Source: an uncultured Prevotellaceae bacterium | GTDB lineage: Bacteria > Bacteroidota > Bacteroidia > Bacteroidales > Bacteroidaceae | Assembly: GCA_902789415.1 (NCBI GenBank) | Contig: CADAOD010000007.1 | Coordinates: 1 to 64,000 of the forward strand | Direction: 5' to 3' | DNA length: 64,000 nucleotides | Part shown: one piece after another, positions 27,007-37,210 of the stretch | Position numbering within the stretch: the first letter of the stretch is position 1 | Layout of the letters: each line of letters begins with the position of its first letter | Program-made: the position numbers and the translations under genes | The notes under the pieces: generated by a model | Told to the model about the DNA's origin: nothing | The model's database searches: none | Seen by the model: only the letters and a program-made list of their open reading frames with translations

Positions 27007-29271
27007 ATGAAAAATCTTTTCTACCCGCTGCTTTTTGCTACCGCTTTGGTATCAGCAGCATGTTCAAACGACTTGGAAAACGATGCCAACGCCACCGATC
27101 CAAGTAACAAAACAGCTATCTCGTTTATTGGCGAGGATAACTCTGCAGCAACCACACGTTATGGTTTTGCTGATGCAACACAGATAGCTATGCATATCCG
27201 CAGTACAAATGCTTCGAATGCAGGTAAGATTCGTGAGACCCGCACTTATGCGAATGCATCGAAAGATGCAACGCAGAAAGCTGAATCTTATTCATCTATT
27301 GAGGCTCCAAGTGATGATAATGTTCGTTATTGGGATGATGCCTTTGGACGCGAAGCACAGCTGTCTGTTTTTGCTGTAGCAGTACCTAAGGCCACGACAC
27401 CCAAGAACAACGGAAAAACTCTCGTTAACTTGCTTTCTGGTGATGCCACATGGAGCGATGGAAAACTCTCAGAGGAGATTTCATGGACTGTTTCTGCCGA
27501 TCAGAGTGGCACGTCTTCCGACATAACAGGTTTTACTACCATTGATGCCGAAGACCTTACCTATAGTAACAACATCAGCAAGGACGGCACCGGCGGTGCA
27601 AAGTCTTACAATTATACCGCTACTGATTATACGGATGTAAATAATGGTTATCTTATGTTTCGCCTGAAGGATAATACAATTACCGATGGCCCAGGTAAGT
27701 TTGATCAGGGTAACCTGAAGTTCAATCATGCTCTGAGCCGTGTAACCATTAATCTGTTTAAGAGTAGTGATTTTGGCACAGGTTCTTTCAATTTTACGGC
27801 AGATACTGATGGAACTATCACCAACGTTAAATTCCTGAAAGCACCTACCTCTGGAAAGTTGAACATGGAGACAGGTGTATGGGCTAACGATGAAGCTACC
27901 ACGGGTATTACCAAGATGGCTACTGCGTCTGAGCTTGCTGATGGCGCATCTTTTTCGCTAATAGCTCAGATGCTGCCTGGTTATGTAATTACCGACGGTG
28001 ATAACCATAATGTATTGCAGTTCATCATCGATGATAACAAATACTTCATCACTCAAGATATGATGTTTGGTGCGCTGAATGGTAAAGATGGTATTACTGA
28101 GAGTACTACAAATACCATCACCATGGAGAAGGGCCGTAACTACGTGTTCAATATTACTGTGGGTAAGACAAAGATTATCGACGTTACTGCTACACTCGAG
28201 CCTTGGACATATGTAACAGCCGAGGATCAGAAAATGGATAACTCTCACATCACACTCAGCCTCTTTGGCTCTAATGGTTATGCTAGCAGTAATTTTGATT
28301 TGTACAGACTGAACGATGCCTCTGACGCTATCAGCACAGAAGCAAGTAGCGCCAAGAACTGGGGTGGTAACTATACAACAACAAATAAAGCCACTCTGAC
28401 TCAAAATGGCACTAAGTGGGAAACTAACTGGTACTTCGAGAATAACAAGGCGTTCTATCACTTCCGTACCGTAAATGCGGGTACAACTATTGTGGGGGCT
28501 GATGATGATACTATTGATGACTATTTCGTAATCAATTCTGGTTCAACCGATTATCATTGGGGTGCTCCAATTCTTAAGGAGGTCACAGTTGATGGAGTAA
28601 CCAGTGATGTAGCCAGTCCATTCCAATATGATACAACTAATGGTTATGCTGCTATTATCAGTCCTGCTATCGGTGCCACCAACTCTACCATCGCCTTGAC
28701 AGAATTGCACATGATGAGTAAGATTGATGTTATTCTGCGTACAACCAAGGATGCGAGCGCAGATCACGTAACATTGGAAACTACTGGTACTACCTCTGCA
28801 CAGTGTGAAGTGTCTCTGACCTACTTCTATGCTGATGGTAAAGTAAATATGGGTAACGGTCTTGTAACTGTTACCAGCACTACGCTTACAAATAGCGCAA
28901 CATTCACTGCACCTAAAGCAGGTATTGACAAAACAGACGGTACCTATAATAAAACAGGTGCCTTTACATATTATGTAGTACCACAGGCTTTGGTTCGTAC
29001 ATCTGGAGACAATTTGTATGTAGGCATCACCATTAAGACGCCCGATAACAACCAGTACTACGTGGTTAAGAAGCTGAGCGAAATCGTTGCTTCGGCTAAC
29101 GGTGGCAGTCAGAATCAGACCGCAAATAGTGCGATTACTTACTGGTACCCTAACCACAACTACACCTATACCTTCACGCTCACCAAGGCTGGTATCAAGA
29201 ATGTAACTTGTACAGTTGAAGATTGGACAAAGGTTACTGCAACAAATCAGGATATTACTCTCGAAGATTAA
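27007..29271 (+). CDS. Fimbrillin-family lipoprotein 3, two modules
   Basis: 754 aa. Lipobox SAAC (Cys19), strand KTAISFIGEDN and TTR with Arg51. Two pilin-like modules are seen: the first ends with VTATLEPWTYVTAEDQ near residue 394-410, and the second with VTCTVEDWTKVTATNQ at the C-terminus. Each module has a KFNHALSRVTINLF- or LTELHMMSKIDVILR-like central strand and a YVFNITV/YTYTFTLTK strand before the Trp motif. Duplicated modules suggest an internal donor-strand arrangement or a spacer subunit, by inference. Confidence 0.84.
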   Translation: MKNLFYPLLFATALVSAACSNDLENDANATDPSNKTAISFIGEDNSAATTRYGFADATQIAMHIRSTNASNAGKIRETRTYANASKDATQKAESYSSIEAPSDDNVRYWDDAFGREAQLSVFAVAVPKATTPKNNGKTLVNLLSGDATWSDGKLSEEISWTVSADQSGTSSDITGFTTIDAEDLTYSNNISKDGTGGAKSYNYTATDYTDVNNGYLMFRLKDNTITDGPGKFDQGNLKFNHALSRVTINLFKSSDFGTGSFNFTADTDGTITNVKFLKAPTSGKLNMETGVWANDEATTGITKMATASELADGASFSLIAQMLPGYVITDGDNHNVLQFIIDDNKYFITQDMMFGALNGKDGITESTTNTITMEKGRNYVFNITVGKTKIIDVTATLEPWTYVTAEDQKMDNSHITLSLFGSNGYASSNFDLYRLNDASDAISTEASSAKNWGGNYTTTNKATLTQNGTKWETNWYFENNKAFYHFRTVNAGTTIVGADDDTIDDYFVINSGSTDYHWGAPILKEVTVDGVTSDVASPFQYDTTNGYAAIISPAIGATNSTIALTELHMMSKIDVILRTTKDASADHVTLETTGTTSAQCEVSLTYFYADGKVNMGNGLVTVTSTTLTNSATFTAPKAGIDKTDGTYNKTGAFTYYVVPQALVRTSGDNLYVGITIKTPDNNQYYVVKKLSEIVASANGGSQNQTANSAITYWYPNHNYTYTFTLTKAGIKNVTCTVEDWTKVTATNQDITLED

Positions 29272-29280
29272 TTCTTTGAA

Positions 29281-31332
29281 ATGACAAGAAAAGATTTTAT
29301 ATATTCGTTGATGGCTTCGTTTGTGCTGGTACTTGGTGCCTGCACAAACGAGGTTGTGAGCGATTCGTTTGATAGGACTGCTGATGGCACCATCGACTTT
29401 ACCGTTGGTGTAGAATCATCCCCAGCCCAAAGCGCCATGACGCGAGCCGATGTATCGACAACCAACTACTATGCCATGAAGGTAGGTTCCCAGGTTCGCC
29501 TAAAGGTGGATGGTACATGGGCTGGTAAAACGCCTGAAACCATCAGTCAGAAGACAACATGCACAACTGTAGATGCTACTACTGCAGCACCTACAGTCAA
29601 TGCCTTGTTGTTTACGGAGAACGAAATGCTCTATTGGGACGATTACGGTACTGGCGACCCGGATAATGCTACCAATACGGCAGCAGGTCTAAAGGTATAT
29701 GGTGTGGCTGTGGATGGCCAGACTACGGCTCCCGCTGTTGCTGATGCAGAGTGGGAGAGTATTCCTTGGAACGTTATCACCAGCGGGGAGAACGTTCTGA
29801 ATAGCGACATCCTCGTATCGAACAATCTCACAAACTATACGTTTGCCAACAGAAAGAGCGATGATGCCAAGAAGATGATTTTCGTTCATCCGCTGAGCAA
29901 GATTACATTCAACCTCACGGCTTCTGATGGTTTTACCGATGGTACTGTTGGTGCTACCGAAAAGAAGTTCAAGAAGGAGCCAACACTTTATCTCTCTAAA
30001 GCTACCACTTTGGCTGGTGTGGATGAGACAAGTAATCATTACGCCCTCACTACGGGTACCATCAATATCCAGGATGCAACAGCTGCGAGTGATGGAACTG
30101 CCTCAAAGCTCATTGCCGGAACAACCAGCACAAGTAATACTAATGTTACCGTTATCAAGCAAGCCATTGTTTATCCTGGTACACAACTCGGTGCCAATGC
30201 AACCGACGTGGTTGCTGTGCTGAATGCCGATGGTAACATCTACTATATTACGGCAAGTGCGATTCATACGGCTATCACAAACGCAGGTGGTCATACTGAT
30301 TTCAAGACGCTGCCTGGCTATAATTACATTTTCAATATCACCGTTAAGAAATCTGGTGTTACTCTTACCGCATCCGTTACCAATTGGGTAGATGTTGAGG
30401 CGGAGAAAGCATATCCGGTGATTAACATGACTGGTCATGTAGGAGATGGCGATGCTGCTTCTACAGGTTTTAGTAGTTTTGATTTATATTTGAACGACCA
30501 GAATATTGCCAAGGGATATACCAAGGTTACAACTTCGCCAACAATCGATAGTAATGGTAAAGTTGGATTTGCCAATACTTTGTATTGGACGTATCATGAC
30601 CAGCACTATCATTTCCGTGGTATTTACCCCACAGATACTGAGGTAAAGACAGATGCAACAGACCAACATCAGTATGTTGAGGTAAGCAACGGTGCATACG
30701 ATGTCAGCACATTCCCCAGCAACTTTGTGATGGGTATGCCTGAGATTGCGGAGAATACATTATGTGGAAGTACTGATCACACTAATGTGTATATGGATCA
30801 GGAGGGTATTTGTGCCCGTACTGAACCCATCAATTTGAACTTCCGTTATATGATGAGTCGGGTAGACGTGAATCTTACTTCAAGCAATTCGACCGATGCC
30901 AACTATGTGGATTTAACTAATGCCGAGGTAGAATTGGTGAACGTAGGTACCGATGGTCAAATTCTGCTGAGCGATCGCTCGGCTGTGGTTACAACCTATG
31001 CCGATACCTGGGCACTTGCAGGTACTAGTAGTACGGAATATCATGGCATCATCGTGCCACAGTTGTTGGAGAATACCGCCAAGGGTAAGGTACAATTCAA
31101 GATTACCGTGTATAGCGACTCTAATAAGACTCATAAGAGTGTGTATTACGCCACGGTGGCTGACATTAAGGTAAAAACATCGGGCTCTACCGATGCTGCC
31201 GCAGTAACCGATGCCTGGAAGGCTGGTACACATTATGTTTATAACTTGACGATTACCAAGACAGCTATCTCTGCTACAGTTTCGCTTACCGATTGGACAA
31301 CCTATGAGGGCAGCACAGAGGTGTGGTTTTAA
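29281..31332 (+). CDS. Fimbrillin-family lipoprotein 4, two modules
   Basis: 683 aa. Lipobox LGAC (Cys21), strand GTIDFTVGVE and MTR with Arg55. The first module ends with VTLTASVTNWVDVEAE near residue 361-374; the second ends with TVSLTDWTTYEGS at the C-terminus. Central strands KMIFVHPLSKITFNL and LNFRYMMSRVDVNL mark the two modules. It begins 9 nt after the previous gene. Confidence 0.84.
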   Translation: MTRKDFIYSLMASFVLVLGACTNEVVSDSFDRTADGTIDFTVGVESSPAQSAMTRADVSTTNYYAMKVGSQVRLKVDGTWAGKTPETISQKTTCTTVDATTAAPTVNALLFTENEMLYWDDYGTGDPDNATNTAAGLKVYGVAVDGQTTAPAVADAEWESIPWNVITSGENVLNSDILVSNNLTNYTFANRKSDDAKKMIFVHPLSKITFNLTASDGFTDGTVGATEKKFKKEPTLYLSKATTLAGVDETSNHYALTTGTINIQDATAASDGTASKLIAGTTSTSNTNVTVIKQAIVYPGTQLGANATDVVAVLNADGNIYYITASAIHTAITNAGGHTDFKTLPGYNYIFNITVKKSGVTLTASVTNWVDVEAEKAYPVINMTGHVGDGDAASTGFSSFDLYLNDQNIAKGYTKVTTSPTIDSNGKVGFANTLYWTYHDQHYHFRGIYPTDTEVKTDATDQHQYVEVSNGAYDVSTFPSNFVMGMPEIAENTLCGSTDHTNVYMDQEGICARTEPINLNFRYMMSRVDVNLTSSNSTDANYVDLTNAEVELVNVGTDGQILLSDRSAVVTTYADTWALAGTSSTEYHGIIVPQLLENTAKGKVQFKITVYSDSNKTHKSVYYATVADIKVKTSGSTDAAAVTDAWKAGTHYVYNLTITKTAISATVSLTDWTTYEGSTEVWF

Positions 31333-31349
31333 ACAAACAAATTAAGGAA

Positions 31350-33224
31350 ATGACAATCAAGAAATATCTTATACTTGCATTATCAAGCCTGACGTTAGCA
31401 GGTTGCACCAGCGACGAAGAAGTCTCGCAGGAAGAGAGTCGTCTGCCTTTGACTTTCGAGACGAGCCTATCGGCCAGTCGCCCTGTAACGCGTGCCGAGG
31501 GTGGTGCGTTCGCAGCTTCTGATGAGTTGTTGTGTTATGTGCGACATATGTCATCTACAGATGTCGTTAAAACAAAAATGGTGACTATCAAGAACGGCGC
31601 CCCCACAGAAGCTCTTTATTGGGATGACTTCAGCGAATCAACTGATGATGATTCAAAAGATCTTCGTACCAACGGACACGGATTGCAGTCGTACTATGGC
31701 TACTGCTATAATGGCGGTACTCCAACAACGGCTCTTGATAAGGAAACAGGTGTGCTTGGTTGGACTACTGCTGCTGACCAGTCTGCTGATGGCGCGATGA
31801 AAGCCAACGACCTGATATGGTCAAAAGCACAGTCAGCCGTTACTTATCAGCACGCCAAAGATAATCGCGCAGGACTTACCGTTCCTTACACCCACGCCAT
31901 GAGTAAGTTTACCATTGTGATTGTAGCTGGTGATGGTTTTAAGTCTGAGGTTTTTAATAACACAACGGTTACGTTGAAGGGTATGAATTTAACGGGTACT
32001 TTTACTGCCCCCACTTCTACTGTTGAGGTAACCGGTACCACCACCGATGTTCAGATGTATCGCAATTCCGTCAGTACAACTACTGATAATAAACCTTGTT
32101 GTGCATACGAGGCTGTAGCTGTGCCTCTGCGATCTATGACATCAGGCAACCTCCTTGCTACGATCAACGGTATGGATGGTAATAATTATGATGTGTATCT
32201 TACTGATGCCATCCTGACAGCATGGGCTTCAGGCATCACGGAGGCCAAGAGTCAGAGTGGTATCAATTACAAACTTACCATCACCCTGAACAAACAGGCT
32301 GTTGAGGTTGAGGCAACCCTTGCCGATTGGAGCGATGTAAGTGCAGCAATTACTGCCGAGATAAAGTTCACCGCCGATGTAACAAGTAATAGTGGTACTA
32401 CAGGTAACAGTTTGAGTAGCGGCGATTCGTTTACATTGTGGAAGACAGGCGATTTATTAACATTAGCCACCGGTGAGAAAACAACTGTTACTTATGATGG
32501 AAGTGCATTTACATGCAATCCCATACTATATTGGAATAATGCTTCTGATGATTCGTTTTTCCGTGGTTTGGCTACAATGACTACCACGACAACTGGTACG
32601 GAAACTACAAAGAAAATTGTAGCCACAACTGATACAACTGCCAATCAGGGAACCGATGTGCTTTGGGGTACTACCGCTGCCCACACCGGCACATATTCAG
32701 AAGGTTCGAAAGAGTATGCTGAAAGTTCCGTTATCAACCCACGTACAGGCGTTGTGCCCTTAATTTTTAAGCATGCTATGAGTAATGTGGTTGTGGAATT
32801 GGCAACAAGCAATGATGCATCTGCTGTAGATTTTAGTAAGGCCACTATTACCATAAGTAATCTTTATACTAATGGTACCATTAATATTGCCGATGGAGAA
32901 GTCAAGGTGCCAGATGGTAGCACAACATCTACTGTTGCTGTGACTGTTTCGGGCGCAACCATCATGGTGCCACAGACGATAGATACCAATGCAAAGTTGG
33001 TTATCAATCTGAACGATAATACAGACCCAGATAAATCGACTACTTATTCTTTGACGCTTAATACCTGTAAGGATAGTAACGGTACAGTTATCACAAAGTG
33101 GGCGGGTGGCAATAAGTATACTTATACTATCACCCTTAAGAAGCAGGATATAAGTTTCCGTGCGTTGGTGCAGGATTGGGATAAGAATACAGGTAGTGGT
33201 GACGCAACGCTTGATTGGGATTAA
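31350..33224 (+). CDS. Fimbrillin-family lipoprotein 5, two modules
   Basis: 624 aa from ATG 31350; the frame is open further upstream but the signal peptide MTIKKYLILALSSLTLAGC begins here. Lipobox LAGC (Cys19), strand LPLTFETSLSA and VTR with Arg48. The first module closes with VEVEATLADWSDVSAA near residue 319-332, the second with FRALVQDWDKNTG. Central strands YTHAMSKFTIVIV and FKHAMSNVVVELA identify the two modules. Confidence 0.84.
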   Translation: MTIKKYLILALSSLTLAGCTSDEEVSQEESRLPLTFETSLSASRPVTRAEGGAFAASDELLCYVRHMSSTDVVKTKMVTIKNGAPTEALYWDDFSESTDDDSKDLRTNGHGLQSYYGYCYNGGTPTTALDKETGVLGWTTAADQSADGAMKANDLIWSKAQSAVTYQHAKDNRAGLTVPYTHAMSKFTIVIVAGDGFKSEVFNNTTVTLKGMNLTGTFTAPTSTVEVTGTTTDVQMYRNSVSTTTDNKPCCAYEAVAVPLRSMTSGNLLATINGMDGNNYDVYLTDAILTAWASGITEAKSQSGINYKLTITLNKQAVEVEATLADWSDVSAAITAEIKFTADVTSNSGTTGNSLSSGDSFTLWKTGDLLTLATGEKTTVTYDGSAFTCNPILYWNNASDDSFFRGLATMTTTTTGTETTKKIVATTDTTANQGTDVLWGTTAAHTGTYSEGSKEYAESSVINPRTGVVPLIFKHAMSNVVVELATSNDASAVDFSKATITISNLYTNGTINIADGEVKVPDGSTTSTVAVTVSGATIMVPQTIDTNAKLVINLNDNTDPDKSTTYSLTLNTCKDSNGTVITKWAGGNKYTYTITLKKQDISFRALVQDWDKNTGSGDATLDWD

Positions 33225-33228
33225 TGCA

Positions 33229-34431
33229 ATGAAGATAGAAAAGTATTTATATATGCTCACGGTGGCCTTGGCGATGGCGATAGCTCTGACTTTTGGGGCT
33301 TGCACGGAGACTGAGGTTGAAAACGGCGGCACACAAAAGGGCTTGATGCCGGTGCTGTTCTCGGCTGGTAATACTGCCATAACTCGCTCTTCTTCGGCAT
33401 CGTATATGCCGGAGGGTAGTAGGTTCGTGTGCTCAATGTTCTTCCATGCCGGCGCTAGCGATACCAACGAATCTGAGTTTGCCGCTCCAGTAGCCGATGT
33501 GAACATGACTACCGCCTGGCTCAAGATTAATAACGCCACAGGAAATGCGGTATATTGGAATCAGGCCTATAACGATGACAATGTTACAACCGATAAAACT
33601 ACTGGTTTTGATGTTGATGCTAAGTGCTTTTATTGGCAGAACCGCTTGAATCATATATTTATGGCTCTGACGGATTATAACAAACTGAAGACTCAAGACG
33701 GTACTGACGATACAACGACTGGTACGCTGAAACTCTTTCCCGAAGTGCAAACCCAGTACAAAGAAAAGTATTACCTGGCATACGACTTGAAAAAGGGTAC
33801 AAAGACAGCGATGACCGAGCAGCCCGATCCTATTCTGGCTGTGGATACGGCGTGCGCATCGGGTGGTACAGCCGAGGCTAACCGAGTAAAGTTATTCTTT
33901 AAGCACCAGTTTGCGCAGGTGCAAGTAAACGTAAAGGGTTCAGCAGATAATTCAGCCGAAATTGATGCTGCCTGTATTGAGAAAGTAGAGCTGTTGGGCG
34001 TAGCCGAAACGGGTTATGTGCCTTATTGCATTAATGCGGATGGCACGCTATCTGCCGCCACATCAGCGCCCATCAATTTGGACGACTCTAAGTATACGAA
34101 AACGATCAAAGCCAACCCTTATGGCTCGTGTTTTAATATGTTCGTTTGCTCAACACCCGTGTTTGGTTATCTCAAGTCGTTCGAGTGTATTGCCTTTGGC
34201 ACCCTGCAGGGCATTCGTATTACCTGGCGAGAGACTAAGGATACAACTTCTGAAAAACATGTAACTACCTTTAAGGGTGTTACAAACCTGGAGCTGAAGA
34301 GTGGCACTAAGTACATTTACAACATGGAGTTGCGCCGCAGTTTGATAGCAGATGTTACAGCCAAGATTTTGCCTTGGGATATGGACGATACCGATTATTC
34401 GGCCGATGGCACGATTTCTGACGAAAATTAG
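33229..34431 (+). CDS. Fimbrillin-family lipoprotein 6
   Basis: 400 aa from ATG 33229, 4 nt after the previous stop. Lipobox FGAC (Cys25), strand LMPVLFSAGN and ITR with Arg53. One pilin-like module: RVKLFFKHQFAQVQVNVKG, then TKYIYNMELRRSLIADVTAK and the closing ILPWDMDD. The upstream open frame lacks a signal peptide and is not used. Confidence 0.83.
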   Translation: MKIEKYLYMLTVALAMAIALTFGACTETEVENGGTQKGLMPVLFSAGNTAITRSSSASYMPEGSRFVCSMFFHAGASDTNESEFAAPVADVNMTTAWLKINNATGNAVYWNQAYNDDNVTTDKTTGFDVDAKCFYWQNRLNHIFMALTDYNKLKTQDGTDDTTTGTLKLFPEVQTQYKEKYYLAYDLKKGTKTAMTEQPDPILAVDTACASGGTAEANRVKLFFKHQFAQVQVNVKGSADNSAEIDAACIEKVELLGVAETGYVPYCINADGTLSAATSAPINLDDSKYTKTIKANPYGSCFNMFVCSTPVFGYLKSFECIAFGTLQGIRITWRETKDTTSEKHVTTFKGVTNLELKSGTKYIYNMELRRSLIADVTAKILPWDMDDTDYSADGTISDEN

Positions 34432-34444
34432 GAGAGACTACAAC

Positions 34445-37207
34445 ATGAAGATAAACTATCTAAATAAACTATCGCAGTTAGCGCTGATGACAACCTTCAT
34501 CCTGATGATGACGGGTTGTACCGAAGCGCTGAGCAACTTCTTCTCGGACGATATCGAAGAAGGCGAGGAGGTGCTGTTTACCACCGCGCTGCCCAGTGTG
34601 GCTACCACACGTACCACTGAGGAAGAGGATAAATATAATAAGCAGATGGAGGCTTATCAGGCCGTTAACAAAGCTTATGAGTTTACCATCGACATGTATG
34701 AAGACGGTAACGTTGTTGGCACCAGCACCTATCAGCCTGCCGGTGGCGATTCGATTGGTACGCTGAGTATCAAGAGTGGTGCCACGCCTTTATATTGGAC
34801 CAGCACCACCAAACCTTATGCCTTTAATGCTGTGGCTGGAACCAAAACACTTGAAGCCGACCAGTCGAACCCGGATAAATGGTTGCTGCAGGACCGTCTG
34901 GAGGGTTATGGCTATGTGCAGCTGTGGGATTCTGAAAATAATAAGTCCACCGATGACTTGAATGCTCTGAACTACCATACCGCCAAGGAGTGGAAGTCGC
35001 TGAACGAAAAATCGAAGATGGTGAAAGATGATGACGACTACAAAAAAGTGCCTCTTTATCTGCAGCACACGCGTTCGCTCATTACCATTATCCTGAAGGC
35101 AGGCGAGGGTGTGAGTCGCGAGGCATTGGCATTTAACTATGCCAAGAAAGACCTGAGTGCCACGATTTACTCGTATGGTACCGCTGGCTCGCCATTAAAG
35201 ATTACACCTCTGGCTTCGGAAGAATTGATAAATTACGATGCGGATAAGAACGGCGGTGCTGATACTGATGTAAGCACCACCCGCTACGATGCGATAGTGG
35301 AGCCTTACAATTATACCACTAATGCCACATCCGACACGATTACCAGAATCAGTCTGTCGGGTCAGAATTACTCGTTCTGTGCCAATAACGATGCTAATTA
35401 CTCTTCTAATAGTGGTAGCTACAATTTGGAGGCAGGCAAACACCTGATTATCAACATAACGCTGAGTCGCGAAAGTCGTAAGGTGTTGATGTCGGCCTAT
35501 ATCGAGGATTGGACCGAAGAGGTAACCACCAGCATTTGCGACGACTATGGTAATGCCGGCGCACCTATCAAGATTGATACGCGTGATAAGCTCATCGACT
35601 TCTTGAAGTCTGATAATAACAAGGCAGGAAATGTGGCATTGATAACCGAGAATATTAATCTGGAAGAAACTTCTTCCACTTATGGCGAAACATGGTCGGA
35701 TTATAGCGGTTACACCCTGAAAAGTACGATGAACTTGGGTGGTAAAACTCTTATTAGTAACCACCAATTCTTGGATGCTCTGGAAGCTACTGCCAACCTG
35801 CAGAATGGTACCATACAGATTGGTGGCGAGGTAAATGCCGCTGTGGCTAAGACCAATGATGGTGTGATTGAGAGTATCCGCGTAACGACGAGCAATGAGG
35901 AAGCCAAAGCCACAGCCGCCGGTTTGGTAGTGAACAATACGGGTACCATCTCAAAATGTAGCTCGGCATTGATGGTGTCGGGTGGTACTTCTGATTATGT
36001 GGGCGGTATTGCTGCCACATCGCTTTCTAGTACAAGTAAGATTGCCATTATCGAGAACTGCACCGTTACCAACCGTGTGGATGGTGGCACCCAAAAGGGT
36101 GGTGGTATCGTAGGTAGTGCCAATGGTTATATCAACAACAATACCTTTGAGTATGGTATCACCCTGAATCAGAGTAAAACCCTGTACAAGAATATCATAG
36201 GCGAAAGAAATCCTTCGGTAACCACCTTTAATGCCGAGAACAATGCCTGGCCTACGAAGGATGAGAACGATGTAGATGATGCTACGAAAATTAACAATGC
36301 CACAGCAAAAGATCATCGCTATTCGGGTATTATTGATTGTGAGGCTGAGTTGAAGAAATCTACTTCTACTGCCACGTACTATAACAAAGCTGATAGTTGC
36401 TATCGCCTGGCAAAGAATATCATCGTTACCGATTCAATAGGCGATGTGAAATACGATTTGGATGGCAATAATAAAACCATTACCACCAGCGCCATGATAT
36501 TTGGAAACATCACAGGTAAAGTACACGACTTATCGGTATATGTAAATGCTGATTTGACAGCGACGCAGGATACAAAATCGGCTACCGATGCTATTGCGCC
36601 ATTGGCTTTTGCCGTGCATGGGTCTACGGCTGAGATTAGTAATATCAAGGTGAAGACTGCCGACGGTGTTACCATCACGGCTTCGAACCCCGCTGGTGTG
36701 GTGGTCTGGGCTTATGATGAGGCTACTATTAAGAACTGCGAGGTGCTGGTTAAGCTCTATGCCAATGTGGTTACCACTAATAATAGTAGTCAGGGCCGCA
36801 AGTATGCCGGTGGTATCGTTTCTACGGTATCAAAGGCCACCGTCAGCCAGTGTATCATTCATTCTGCCAGTTCGATAACTGGTACCACTTCATCTATGAT
36901 TTATTACGGTGGTATCGTGGGTGGTATTGAGAGAAAGGAGAGTTCAAACGATGATCCCGAACTTACCATCACCGACTGTACCAGTTTCCTCACCCTTAAC
37001 AGTTTCAAAATCTCTGAGGCTGATGCCCATCACGGTGGTATCTTAGGTAGTGCTAATATAGGCACAGCTGATAATACCGCCACATCAAAGGATTGCCAAG
37101 GCAACTGGTGGCAGAGTGAATGTTATGGCGTGGGTACACCAAATGGCAGCGATACATCGTTGATTGGTAAGCGTAATGGCGTTACCCCAACCGAAAAAAG
37201 TTTTTAA
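34445..37207 (+). CDS. Fimbrillin-family lipoprotein 7 with beta-helix/GLUG-like C-terminal half
   Basis: 920 aa from ATG 34445. Lipobox MTGC (Cys25), strand EVLFTTALPS and TTR with Arg56. Residues to about 370 are a pilin-like module closing with MSAYIEDWTEEVTT. The rest is a repeat-rich domain with short strands and Gly/Asn turns (GLVVNNTGTISKCSSALMVS, GGIAATS, GGGIVGSANGYINNNTF, GGIVSTVSKATVSQC), like the GLUG or right-handed beta-helix repeats of bacterial adhesins. Such a build suggests a tip or surface-displayed binding subunit; the ligand is unknown. Confidence 0.8.
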   Translation: MKINYLNKLSQLALMTTFILMMTGCTEALSNFFSDDIEEGEEVLFTTALPSVATTRTTEEEDKYNKQMEAYQAVNKAYEFTIDMYEDGNVVGTSTYQPAGGDSIGTLSIKSGATPLYWTSTTKPYAFNAVAGTKTLEADQSNPDKWLLQDRLEGYGYVQLWDSENNKSTDDLNALNYHTAKEWKSLNEKSKMVKDDDDYKKVPLYLQHTRSLITIILKAGEGVSREALAFNYAKKDLSATIYSYGTAGSPLKITPLASEELINYDADKNGGADTDVSTTRYDAIVEPYNYTTNATSDTITRISLSGQNYSFCANNDANYSSNSGSYNLEAGKHLIINITLSRESRKVLMSAYIEDWTEEVTTSICDDYGNAGAPIKIDTRDKLIDFLKSDNNKAGNVALITENINLEETSSTYGETWSDYSGYTLKSTMNLGGKTLISNHQFLDALEATANLQNGTIQIGGEVNAAVAKTNDGVIESIRVTTSNEEAKATAAGLVVNNTGTISKCSSALMVSGGTSDYVGGIAATSLSSTSKIAIIENCTVTNRVDGGTQKGGGIVGSANGYINNNTFEYGITLNQSKTLYKNIIGERNPSVTTFNAENNAWPTKDENDVDDATKINNATAKDHRYSGIIDCEAELKKSTSTATYYNKADSCYRLAKNIIVTDSIGDVKYDLDGNNKTITTSAMIFGNITGKVHDLSVYVNADLTATQDTKSATDAIAPLAFAVHGSTAEISNIKVKTADGVTITASNPAGVVVWAYDEATIKNCEVLVKLYANVVTTNNSSQGRKYAGGIVSTVSKATVSQCIIHSASSITGTTSSMIYYGGIVGGIERKESSNDDPELTITDCTSFLTLNSFKISEADAHHGGILGSANIGTADNTATSKDCQGNWWQSECYGVGTPNGSDTSLIGKRNGVTPTEKSF

Positions 37208-37210
37208 GTG

